DNA from: Prevotella sp.
GTDB taxonomy: Bacteria; Bacteroidota; Bacteroidia; Bacteroidales; Bacteroidaceae
Reading direction: 5' to 3'
Length of the DNA: 41,569 nt
NCBI GenBank assembly: GCA_017619275.1
Contig: JAFZSR010000028.1
Span: 1-41,569 of the forward strand
Positions 33,407 to 41,569 of the stretch are shown piece after piece. The notes beneath the pieces are model-generated. The model did not search any database and had not been told where the DNA came from. It worked only from the letters and a program-made list of their open reading frames with translations. The position numbers and the translations under genes are program-made. The first letter of the stretch is position 1. Each line of letters starts with the position of its first letter.

Positions 33407-36400
33407 ATGAAACATAAGCTGAACTTGAAACGTATTGTGGCCATGGTGTTCCTGGCGTGCTGCGCAAAGGCGGCACCGCTGCAGGCACAGGTGGCTCACT
33501 TTTTGTCGAGCGACCAATTCTCTTCAAGCCTTATCTCCGAAATCTGCCAGGACCACCAAGGCGCCATTTGGATTGCCACCGACTATGGCCTGAACCGCTT
33601 CGACGGATATTCCTACCAGACGTTTCTTCACGACGAGGCCGACAGCACGTCGCTGCTCAGCAACATGACGGTGAGCCTTTTTTGCGACAACCAAGGGCAG
33701 CTGTGGGTAGGTTCCAGCCGTGGACTTGACAGCTTCAACGCCGCCACAGCCACCTTCACCCACCATCTCTTCCCCGATGACAACAAGCCACGCGTCACCG
33801 AGATTCTGCAGCGCCTCGACGGCTCTATGCTCGTGGGCACTGCCGGCTATGGCTGCTTCAGCCTGCTCCCCGACGGCACATTGAAGGCCTTTCCGCTCAA
33901 TGAATCGTGCGACTATGTGGGCTGCCTCTACGAAGATAGCCAAGGCCGTCTGTGGGTCACTGGCTACAACGACCAGATCATCATGCACGACATGGGGCAG
34001 ACGCTCCTGATGCACTCCACCAAGGGCGAGCCGCGCAGCATCGTGGAGCAAGACGGCCAGCTGCTGGTGGTGTGCCAGCACGGCTTCCTCACTTTCAAAG
34101 ACAACCAGATGGTGGTGGCCGACATCGACATGAGCGCCGTTGCCGACCGCGAAGTGGTGTTCACCCATGCCCGCAAGGACAAGCAGGGCCGTATATATAT
34201 TGGTTCGCGCGGACAAGGATTGTTCTGCGTGGAAGCCACGCCCCACCGCTATCTGCGCAGCATGGACATCAGCGCAGCCGACATCGATGTTGCGACGGCA
34301 AAAATCAAAACCACCTTCATCGACCGCCAGGGCAACCTCTGGTTAGGTTGCGAGCGCAAAGGATTGCTGCTGCTGCCCCAGCGCCCCGCGCAGTTTGGCA
34401 ACTGGAGCTTCAGCTCGCAGGGCTTCCGCCTGGGTAGCAACATCAGCAGCGTGTGCGATGGCGACGAAGGCATCTTCTGGACCACCGTGCAGGGCGTGGG
34501 CGTCTACGGTTTCAACCGACAAGGGCGCGTGGTGGCTCACCCGAAGGCTCCGGAGGCCGTAGAGTTTATCTTCCGCGACAAGCTGAAACGCTACTGGTTA
34601 GGCACCGACGACGGTCTCTACAGCTACAACCCCATCACAGGACAGTGGCAACTGAAGGTGACCTTCGACTGCGAGATGTTTAACGACATGACCAGCGATG
34701 ACGCCGGCAACATCTACATCAGCACTTTCGCACGGGGCTTCTGTGTCTACAATCCTCAGACGGGCGTGCTGCGCAACCACCATTTCTTCGAGACCGACAG
34801 CGTGCGCGGACGCCTGTGCAACAACTGGGTGATGGGCATGAGCACCGACCGCCAGGGCATGCTCTGGATGGCCACCTCGTCGGGCGTGGCATGCTTCGAC
34901 CCACAGTCGGGCAGCTTCCGCTCGCAGGGATGGGAGTCGCTGCTCAATGGCGTGATCTGCTTCGACGTGTGCGAGCTCATCGACGGCAACATCGCCATCG
35001 GCACCGACCAAGGCCTGTATCTCTACGACCGCAGCACGCGCCAGGCCGCCCGCTTCCCTGGCAGCGACCAGCTCGCGAACAAGGTGGTGGACTACATTGT
35101 GCAGTCGAACGACGGCGACATCTGGTGCTCCACCTCACAGGGCATCTGGCAGTATTCGCACGAGAGCCACACCTTCCTGGGGCACCTCAGCGGCAACGGC
35201 CTCACCACCAAGGAATACATCTATGGCGTGGGCATGCACACCGAGGACGACCTGATTTGCTTCGGCCACAACGACGGACTGACGGTGTTCCGTCCCAGCG
35301 ACATTCGCGAGAGCCGTCCGGCCATCGACTCGCTGCAGCTGTCGACCTTCCGCGTGGGTGACCAATATGTGACGGCAGGCACCATCATCAATGACGTGGA
35401 AATCACCTCGAAGGGCGTGGCCGATAGCGAACAATTCACCTTGAGCTATCTCGACCACACCATCACGCTCGGCTTCTCGCAGTACAATTTCTTCATTCCG
35501 CCAAGCATCGTGCTGGAGTATCGCGTCAACGGCGGCGAATGGGTGCGCAATGACGAGGGCAAGAACGAAATCACGCTGGGTCATCTGCAGCCTGGCACCT
35601 ATCTCATTGAGGCACGCGCCCAGCAAGCCGGCGAATACTCGCCCGTGAAGCAGGTAAACATCGTCGTCGACGCCCCCTGGTATCGCTCCACACTGGCCTA
35701 CATCATCTATCTGCTGGCCGTGTTGGGGCTGCTGGCTTGGGCAGTGCTGGGATTGCAGCGCCGCGCCAGCCGACAGCTGAACGAGGAGAAGATGAAATTC
35801 CTCATCAACGCCACGCACGACATCCGCTCGCCGCTCACCATCATCATGGCCGCCCTGAAGAAGCTGAAGGTGCCCCTTTCGTCGTCGGAAGGGGGAGCGA
35901 TGGCCCTCAAGGCAGACGAATCACGCCGGGGAGCCAGCGCGGCATTGGACACCATCGACCGCAACGCCAAGCGCATTCTCGACCTGGTGAACCAAATCCT
36001 CGACGTGCGCAAGATCGACAAGCAGCAGATGCACCTGCACTGCCAGCTCACCGACATGGTAACTTTTGTCAGCGGCGTGTGCAAAATGTTCGATTTCAAC
36101 GCGCAAGAACGCAACATCCGATTCCGTTTCCTCCACGATGGCATCGACCGTTTGGAGGCTTGGGTCGACCCCACACAGTTCGACAAGGTCATCACCAACG
36201 TGCTCAGCAACGCCTTCAAATACAGCTACGACGATGGCGAAATCACCGTGGCGCTGAGCACCGATGAAGCCCAGCAGACGTTCAGCGTCGCCGTGAGCGA
36301 CAAGGGCGTGGGACTCGACGACGACAGCATGAAGCACGTCTTCGACCGCTTCTACCAGGGCAGCAACTCGCGCCGCATGAATATCGATGGCACCGGCATC

Positions 36401-37354
36401 GGCCTGAACCTCTGCAAGATGATTGTCGACATGCACCACGGCACCATCACCGCCAGCAACCGCCCCGACGGGCCAGGCTCGGTGTTCACCATCACCCTGC
36501 CTTTAGGCAAAAGCCATCTGAAGCCAGAAGAAATGGAGACCAGGAAGGAAAACGCCAACACGACGGCCACCGCGACGAAGCTGCAAAGCTCCACGTCGCA
36601 CCATCGGGTGCTCATCGTCGACGACGACCAGGAGATAGGCCACTACATCTCCACCGAGCTGGGCCATTACTACCGCTTCACCGTTTGCTCCAACGGCAAG
36701 GAGGCCCTGAAAGAACTGTTGAGGAACGAATACGACGTGGTGGTGAGCGACGTGATGATGCCCGAAATGGACGGTTTCACCATGTTGCGCATGATTAAGA
36801 CTAATATGAACCTGAGCCATCTGCCCGTGGTGATGCTCACCTCGAAGGCCGACGTGGCCAACCGTCTGGAGGGTCTGGAGCGCGGCGCCGACGCCTTCCT
36901 GGCTAAGCCCTTCGACATGGAGGAGCTGCACCTCACCATCGAGAACCTGATACAGGGCCGCCGACACCTGAAGGGCAAGTACTCGGGGGCTCAGCAACAA
37001 GCCGACAAGATAGAGCAACCCGAAGTGAAAGGAAACGACGAGGTGCTGATGGAGCGCATCATGAAGGTGGTGAACAAAAACCTCGCCGACAGCGACTTCA
37101 ACGTGGAGATGCTGTGCCACGAGGTGGGCATCAGCCGCACACAACTGCACCGCAAGATGAAAGAGCTCACCGGGCTCTCGACCAGCGAGTTCATCCGCAA
37201 CATCCGACTGGAGCAGGCTGCCCGATTGCTGAAGGAGCAGAAGGTGAATATCACCCAAGTGGCCTACACTGTGGGCTTCTCGAACCTGGCCCATTTCTCT
37301 ACTATCTTCCGCCGCCATTTCGGCATGTCGCCCTCGGAATATGCCGAAAAATAA
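33407..37354 (+). CDS. Hybrid two-component system regulator (HTCS)
   Basis: One 1315-residue protein joins sensor and regulator. After a signal (about 1-27) come two-propeller-type periplasmic repeats (about 30-680; ICQDHQGAIWIATDYGLNRFDGY and LWVGSSRGLD motifs), a Y_Y_Y domain (about 683-750) and one membrane segment (about 762-784). HisKA follows with FLINATHDIRSPL (phosphate-accepting His804). HATPase has NVLSNAFKYS, DKGVGLDD and GTGIGLNLCKMIV. The receiver domain starts VLIVDDDQ, with Asp1115 in VVSDVMMPEMDG. The AraC-type DNA-binding domain (about 1213-1312) ends GMSPSEYAEK. A roughly 20-residue insert sits after the histidine motif. HTCS proteins sense breakdown products in the periplasm and activate uptake loci. 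Its targets here are inferred from shared promoter repeats. Confidence 0.95.
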   Translation: MKHKLNLKRIVAMVFLACCAKAAPLQAQVAHFLSSDQFSSSLISEICQDHQGAIWIATDYGLNRFDGYSYQTFLHDEADSTSLLSNMTVSLFCDNQGQLWVGSSRGLDSFNAATATFTHHLFPDDNKPRVTEILQRLDGSMLVGTAGYGCFSLLPDGTLKAFPLNESCDYVGCLYEDSQGRLWVTGYNDQIIMHDMGQTLLMHSTKGEPRSIVEQDGQLLVVCQHGFLTFKDNQMVVADIDMSAVADREVVFTHARKDKQGRIYIGSRGQGLFCVEATPHRYLRSMDISAADIDVATAKIKTTFIDRQGNLWLGCERKGLLLLPQRPAQFGNWSFSSQGFRLGSNISSVCDGDEGIFWTTVQGVGVYGFNRQGRVVAHPKAPEAVEFIFRDKLKRYWLGTDDGLYSYNPITGQWQLKVTFDCEMFNDMTSDDAGNIYISTFARGFCVYNPQTGVLRNHHFFETDSVRGRLCNNWVMGMSTDRQGMLWMATSSGVACFDPQSGSFRSQGWESLLNGVICFDVCELIDGNIAIGTDQGLYLYDRSTRQAARFPGSDQLANKVVDYIVQSNDGDIWCSTSQGIWQYSHESHTFLGHLSGNGLTTKEYIYGVGMHTEDDLICFGHNDGLTVFRPSDIRESRPAIDSLQLSTFRVGDQYVTAGTIINDVEITSKGVADSEQFTLSYLDHTITLGFSQYNFFIPPSIVLEYRVNGGEWVRNDEGKNEITLGHLQPGTYLIEARAQQAGEYSPVKQVNIVVDAPWYRSTLAYIIYLLAVLGLLAWAVLGLQRRASRQLNEEKMKFLINATHDIRSPLTIIMAALKKLKVPLSSSEGGAMALKADESRRGASAALDTIDRNAKRILDLVNQILDVRKIDKQQMHLHCQLTDMVTFVSGVCKMFDFNAQERNIRFRFLHDGIDRLEAWVDPTQFDKVITNVLSNAFKYSYDDGEITVALSTDEAQQTFSVAVSDKGVGLDDDSMKHVFDRFYQGSNSRRMNIDGTGIGLNLCKMIVDMHHGTITASNRPDGPGSVFTITLPLGKSHLKPEEMETRKENANTTATATKLQSSTSHHRVLIVDDDQEIGHYISTELGHYYRFTVCSNGKEALKELLRNEYDVVVSDVMMPEMDGFTMLRMIKTNMNLSHLPVVMLTSKADVANRLEGLERGADAFLAKPFDMEELHLTIENLIQGRRHLKGKYSGAQQQADKIEQPEVKGNDEVLMERIMKVVNKNLADSDFNVEMLCHEVGISRTQLHRKMKELTGLSTSEFIRNIRLEQAARLLKEQKVNITQVAYTVGFSNLAHFSTIFRRHFGMSPSEYAEK

Positions 37355-37373
37355 GGCTTGGCGCAAAAACGAA

Positions 37374-37424
37374 AACATACGGAACAAACAAGAAACCCCA
37401 TTTCTGCGAAGGTATCTACCTTTG
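37374..37424 (+). promoter_or_regulatory. Promoter of the 1243-residue gene, with AACATACGGAA site
   Basis: TACCTTTG (37417-37424) matches TAnnTTTG. AACATACGGAA (37374-37384) is identical to the HTCS promoter copy at 33301-33311. The second 21-bp unit is not recognisable here. Confidence 0.55.
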
Positions 37425-37477
37425 CACACAGAATTAAAAACATTCCTTTCTTTTTTATTAACTAACAATTTAACAAC

Positions 37478-40400
37478 ATGAGAAAAACTTACATGATGAT
37501 CCTTTCGGCAGTATTTTGCTTATTTGCCGGAAGCGTAAGTGCAGGTGAACGTATTCCGTTTGACGCGGAACACTTCACGTTCCACAACTACGATGGTTGG
37601 GATGCTGATGCTGTCGAGACGGGTGTCTACGAGGGCAACTTCATCCTGGACGAGAGCAATGGCTGCCCCATCGGCGACACCAACTGCAATGCTTGGGTTG
37701 ACCTGGGAAGCTACACCAAACTCTATGTGAAGATGGCCGGTTGCGATGGCGATGGCAATCTGAATGACTCCAATCCCCGTATCTTCATCAACCGCACTGC
37801 CGAGAATGGCCAGTTCAACTCCGACAAGGCTTCGTCGAACTGCCTCGTTCTGCCTAACGGCGGATGGGCTGCTGAATACTACACCCAGGAGGACGACGGC
37901 ACCTACGTCATCGACCTGAAGAAGATTGCCCGCGAGTGGGGCTTTGTGCATTTCCACTCCATCAAGGGTTCGGCATGGAACACCCAGGCTGTGGTCTACA
38001 GCATCGAGGTGGAGAAGGCCGCTGCCGCTCAGCAGGTGGGCTGGATTGACCTCATCACCAATGGCGACATGGAAGGCGAGGACAACAGCAACTTCTGGGC
38101 TCGTGAGAACAATGCCGATCCTGTGGCTTGGCCCATCACCGACGGCATCGGTGTGGACAACAGCCGCGGTGTCATGGTGCACGCTGCTGCTGGTGCCGCT
38201 CAGGACTGGGACGCCCAGTTCTGGATTAACCTGCCCGAGAAGCTGGCTCCCAATGCAAAGTATCGCGTGAAGTTCGACTATCGCTCAAGCATCGACGGCT
38301 CGATGGATACACAAGCCCACCGCGACCCCAGTGACTATATCCACTACGAGATGCTGGGAACCATCAACACGACCACCGAATGGCAAACATTCGAAAAGGA
38401 AGGCCAGATCACTGAAACACAATCAGGTGAAACCACAATGCACTCTATCGCCTTCAACCTCTCGAAGGATCGTAACAACGACGTAGACTTCTACTTCGAC
38501 AACATCAAGTTCGAAATCTACAAGTATGGTACCACCGTTGAGTACTACATGGACATCATCAAGATTGACTTCGGCTTCGACACCAACGTTGCCGAGCTGG
38601 TGGAAGCCTGCGGCAAGCCCCGTCTGCTCTTCCCCAAGGACATGGTTAAAGTGACCGAAGATGGAGCTCCCGTCGACATCATGACCGTTGAAGGATTCCC
38701 CGATGGACGCTTCTACATCTTCCTCGAGGCCGGCCTTGGTGACGATGCCGAGGTGGAGGTGAGCCTGAAGAACTCTGCTAATGCTGCTTATCACCTGCTT
38801 TACAGGTCAGGTCCTGGCGGCGACATCAACGACTTCACCACTCCTGCCTTCTTCAACGATGAGATTGGTATGGCCGAAGACGCCTATTCCTACAACTTCG
38901 TGAAGCCCGTGGTGATTGCTTCCGATCCCGAGCAGGGTTCGTTCAACCTGCCCAACAGCCTCAAGGAATTCAAGATCACCTTCGACAAGAACGCCGACTG
39001 CGGACTGCTCGAGGCAACCCTGACCAATGGTGCTCAGTTCAACCAGAGACTCACTGTGACACCTGCTGAAGGCTTTGCTGAAGAGGTGACCCTGACCTAC
39101 AACGGCGGCGACCTGGCCAATGGCGAGTACACCCTGAAGCTCAACAAGATCTTCGCCGAGGAGCCGCTGGAGCCAAACGACTTCAACACCTTCGAAACAT
39201 CCTTCTACATTGGCAAGGTGGAAATCGATCCTGACGATGTTCCTATGGACGTGCTGCCCGACTACTTTGCCACGACCAGCTCTGGCGGTATTCCCGAGGG
39301 CTACATCGTTCTCTTTGGCGAAGAGGAGCGCACCTCTGAGGGCAGCTACGGCAGTGGCTCGCGTATGTTCGACTTCGCCGAGGGTGGCGACTTCACAAAG
39401 GGTCTCTATTTCCGCGAGGGTTATGTAGAGTACGGAAGCCAGCCCGACCACATTCTGGCTCTGGAGGCCGGCAAGAAGTACAGGATGCACTTCAACACCG
39501 CTATGTGGAAGGACAACGGTACTGTCTGCACATTCGAAATCCTCAACGAGGCCGACGAGGCTGTGGTTTCGAAGACCATTGAGAACAAGCCCAACGTGAA
39601 TGGCAGCTACGCTGCTGTCAACGGCTCCACCGTTACGGAATTTGACTTCGTGCCCGAGGCTGATGGCAACTACCGCGTGAAGTGGTCGGTCAATGGCTTC
39701 GTGGAAGTGCTCTTGGCTAACGTTGTCATGAAGTACATTCCCAACCAGGTTGGTATCGAAGAGATTCAGCTACTGAACACCGCACTGGAGAACGCCAAGA
39801 GCGTGCGCGACGCCAACAACGGTGAGCGCTACGACGGTGCCGTCTTCGATGCACTCGTGGCTACCATCAACAAGTACGAGGCTGAGAGCGCCGACTACAC
39901 TGCTCCTTCTGCTTACAAGAAAGCTGCTGCCGCCCTCGACGCTGCCGCACAGGCCATGAAGGACCACCGCTCGCTCTGCGACAAGTTCGACAGCATGGTG
40001 GCTGCAGCTATGCAGACCGTCCTCGACAATGCTGAGAACAAGTTTGCCAACACCGATCTCTACGCTACCTTGAAGGCTGAAGCTGAGAAGTATTGCACCG
40101 TTGACGAGGAATTCAACATCACCGTTATTCCTGTGAAGGACGACAACGTGATGAACGAAGCCATCGCAAACATGGAGGCTCTTTCCAACACCTGCAAGCT
40201 GCTCTTCACCGAAGGTCCCTCCGACGTGTCTAACACGGGTGTGAAGGTGCTTGTTGAGCGTCTGCGCCTGGGTGCTGAGGCCCTGATGACATTGGGTGCT
40301 GCTGCCGACGACGAACTCGTTGTGGCTGCCGACAATGCCCTGACCGACGACGATGAGCTGGCTGAGAAGATTAAGAACAGCCTGAAGGTGAAACTCTACG

Positions 40401-41209
40401 GCCAAATTAAGAATGGCATCGACCTCTTCCCCGTGCTGGAGGATCAGTATGACGATGAGGGTAACGCCGTCACGAAGAGCTACGACATGACCGTGTTCGT
40501 TAAGAACCCCAACATGTACAAACTGCAGACTGGCACGAACTACGCTGAGGGCAGCGTTCCTGGCTGGAGTGTTCCCGAGGGCTACAACGCTCCTGGACTT
40601 TCAGTAGGATGGGGTTCCGCTCAGGGTAGTGAGCAGATTGCCGAGGACTGCATGTTCCAGACTTGGGGTGGCAGCTATCGCATCCAGCAGACCATTGAGG
40701 ACCTGCCCGCTGGTGTCTACACACTGCGTGGTGGTTTCGGTGAGCGCATGAGCGAGGATGAGGCTCCAGAAGCTCTCGACGACACTTGGTTCTTCGTACA
40801 GACCAGCGACATGGTTGCTAACGATGAGTACCTGCAGGAGTGGGCTGGCCGCATCGGACAGGCATTCCCCCACGCTACTGAGGGTGGACTGGGCAGCCTG
40901 GCCATCAAGGAGGTTGTCATCACCGACGGTATCGTCACACTGGGTGTCAACGCTTGCAATGGCTCGCACACCTTCTTCAACGACGTCCGCATCGTCCTCA
41001 CCGCTGCCGCTACTGGCTTCGACTATGCTAAGGCATACGAAGAGGTGCTCGCCGGCATCGACGAGACCACAGCCAACGTGAAGACTCGTGCCATCGCCAT
41101 CTACGACCTCAACGGTCGCCGCATGATGAAGGCTGAGCGTGGCGTGAACATCGTGAAGAGCCTGATGAGCGACGGAACCATCCGCACTCAGAAGGTGATC
41201 GTGAAGTAA
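37478..41209 (+). CDS. Large secreted protein with carbohydrate-binding-like and three-helix modules
   Basis: The 1243 residues have a Sec signal (ends SVSAG). The N-terminal beta domain spans about 25-180. A CBM4/9-like jelly roll follows (about 190-350; LITNGDMEGEDNSNFW ... VDFYFDNIKFEIYK). Ig-like regions come next. At about 758-875 there is a FIVAR-like helical module (LLNTALENAKSVRDA ... YKKAAAALDAAAQAMKDH). A second binding-like module (about 1007-1170) ends TFFNDVRIVL. The tail is IAIYDLNGRRMMKAERGVNIVKS. No hydrolase motif is visible. It directly follows the HTCS gene with its own promoter and shared operator core, so it is probably an HTCS-controlled surface binding protein. It could also be an uncharacterised enzyme. 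Confidence 0.7.
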   Translation: MRKTYMMILSAVFCLFAGSVSAGERIPFDAEHFTFHNYDGWDADAVETGVYEGNFILDESNGCPIGDTNCNAWVDLGSYTKLYVKMAGCDGDGNLNDSNPRIFINRTAENGQFNSDKASSNCLVLPNGGWAAEYYTQEDDGTYVIDLKKIAREWGFVHFHSIKGSAWNTQAVVYSIEVEKAAAAQQVGWIDLITNGDMEGEDNSNFWARENNADPVAWPITDGIGVDNSRGVMVHAAAGAAQDWDAQFWINLPEKLAPNAKYRVKFDYRSSIDGSMDTQAHRDPSDYIHYEMLGTINTTTEWQTFEKEGQITETQSGETTMHSIAFNLSKDRNNDVDFYFDNIKFEIYKYGTTVEYYMDIIKIDFGFDTNVAELVEACGKPRLLFPKDMVKVTEDGAPVDIMTVEGFPDGRFYIFLEAGLGDDAEVEVSLKNSANAAYHLLYRSGPGGDINDFTTPAFFNDEIGMAEDAYSYNFVKPVVIASDPEQGSFNLPNSLKEFKITFDKNADCGLLEATLTNGAQFNQRLTVTPAEGFAEEVTLTYNGGDLANGEYTLKLNKIFAEEPLEPNDFNTFETSFYIGKVEIDPDDVPMDVLPDYFATTSSGGIPEGYIVLFGEEERTSEGSYGSGSRMFDFAEGGDFTKGLYFREGYVEYGSQPDHILALEAGKKYRMHFNTAMWKDNGTVCTFEILNEADEAVVSKTIENKPNVNGSYAAVNGSTVTEFDFVPEADGNYRVKWSVNGFVEVLLANVVMKYIPNQVGIEEIQLLNTALENAKSVRDANNGERYDGAVFDALVATINKYEAESADYTAPSAYKKAAAALDAAAQAMKDHRSLCDKFDSMVAAAMQTVLDNAENKFANTDLYATLKAEAEKYCTVDEEFNITVIPVKDDNVMNEAIANMEALSNTCKLLFTEGPSDVSNTGVKVLVERLRLGAEALMTLGAAADDELVVAADNALTDDDELAEKIKNSLKVKLYGQIKNGIDLFPVLEDQYDDEGNAVTKSYDMTVFVKNPNMYKLQTGTNYAEGSVPGWSVPEGYNAPGLSVGWGSAQGSEQIAEDCMFQTWGGSYRIQQTIEDLPAGVYTLRGGFGERMSEDEAPEALDDTWFFVQTSDMVANDEYLQEWAGRIGQAFPHATEGGLGSLAIKEVVITDGIVTLGVNACNGSHTFFNDVRIVLTAAATGFDYAKAYEEVLAGIDETTANVKTRAIAIYDLNGRRMMKAERGVNIVKSLMSDGTIRTQKVIVK

Positions 41210-41233
41210 GCAAAGCTGAAAAAGCTATAACCG

Positions 41234-41268
41234 AAAAGGAGGTAAACGCTCGGCGTTTACCTCCTTTT
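41234..41268 (+). terminator. Strong terminator after the 1243-residue gene
   Basis: AAAAGGAGGTAAACGC (41234-41249) and its perfect complement (41253-41268) flank a 3-nt loop and run into TTTTCTTG. Confidence 0.9.
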
Positions 41269-41282
41269 CTTGTTCTCTCTTG

Positions 41283-41431
41283 TCTTTAATCAACAAGGCG
41301 CAGCCACTCCCCTCCCCTCAAGGGGAGGGGCTGGGGTGGGGTCTGTATATTCTTCATTCGCAGGAATTTAGAGGCGCAGCCACTCCCCTCCCCTCAAGGG
41401 AAGGGGCAGGGGTGGAGTCTGTATATTCTTC
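41283..41431. mobile_element. Mosaic GC-rich element, two modules in direct orientation
   Basis: Two 59-bp modules (41297-41355 and 41373-41431) both run GGCGCAGCCACTCCCCTCCC to GTATATTCTTC and fold back on CCCCTCAAGGGG. The left flank TCTTTAATCAACAA and the linker ATTCGCAGGAATTTAGAG match the reverse complement of the 32.7-kb element. There the second module is inverted. Confidence 0.7.
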
Positions 41432-41507
41432 CTGACTTCGTCACTTTTCCTGCCATCAGATAGTTTATGCTGTAAATCAATCAGTTGTAATCTTTTTATG
41501 GGTGAAT

Positions 41508-41538
41508 TTGGGTGAATCGGTCGTTTTTTGTACCTTTG
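41508..41538 (+). promoter_or_regulatory. Promoter of the gene at the right edge
   Basis: A TTTG box near 41508-41511 and TACCTTTG (41531-41538) are about 20 bp apart. The expected transcript would start almost at the ATG (41544). Confidence 0.6.
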
Positions 41539-41543
41539 TGCCC

Positions 41544-41569
41544 ATGTTCATACGAAAAAGAAAGAACCC
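41544..41569 (+). CDS. Start of a gene cut by the window edge, possibly an IS transposase
   Basis: Only MFIRKRKN can be read. This opening (M-F-I/V-R-K-x-K-N) is typical of IS1634-type transposases of Bacteroidota, whose next residues are often RSGS. Eight residues cannot prove it. A strong, near-leaderless promoter precedes it. Confidence 0.4.

Overview
The window looks like a chromosome segment of a Prevotella-like member of the Bacteroidales. The evidence is SusC/SusD pairs, a hybrid two-component regulator, a BspA-type leucine-rich-repeat protein, lipoproteins with SPII signals, promoters of the Bacteroidetes type (TTTG, about 20 bp, TAnnTTTG), and C-terminal tails of the form Y-N/D-L-x-G-R/Q-R-V. 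GC content is fairly high in the genes and low in the gaps. No rRNA, CRISPR array or complete IS is visible.

Positions 1-9.8 kb are ordinary chromosome. A plus-strand run holds a partial DUF2520 protein, a KdsC-like HAD phosphatase and Maf. It is followed by minus-strand genes: a BACON-like lipoprotein, tRNA-Lys, an FtsX/MacB-like permease, a DUF4836 lipoprotein, an AI-2E family transporter, thymidine kinase and a BspA-like surface protein.

Positions 10.7-27.3 kb are one plus-strand nutrient-uptake locus: FAS1 lipoprotein, SusC, SusD, FAS1 lipoprotein, FAS1 lipoprotein, SusC, SusD. No glycoside hydrolase, lyase, sulfatase or peptidase lies inside it, so the substrate cannot be read from the window. 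Two secreted proteins follow (choice-of-anchor J; Omp28-like with CxxC), then a hybrid two-component system (HTCS) and a 1243-residue secreted protein with carbohydrate-binding-like and three-helix modules.

The most interesting signal is regulatory. The promoter of the FAS1/SusCD operon and the promoter of the HTCS both carry tandem direct repeats of ACATACRGAAAA at exactly 21-bp period (three and two copies). Single AACATACGG copies stand before the 1243-residue gene and before a small putative transcript. This suggests one HTCS regulon covering genes 23 kb apart.

The gaps are rich in repeats. They include a four-unit 21-bp array of covarying palindromes (2318-2397), and heptamer arrays (TTCAACG and TTTATCA types) that also run inside coding sequences, including lipoprotein signal peptides. 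There are also GC-rich mosaic elements (gcgcagccactcccc type) that bracket the HTCS block in inverted orientation, and A-tract hairpins shared by two distant gaps. The right edge holds what looks like the first codons of an IS transposase.
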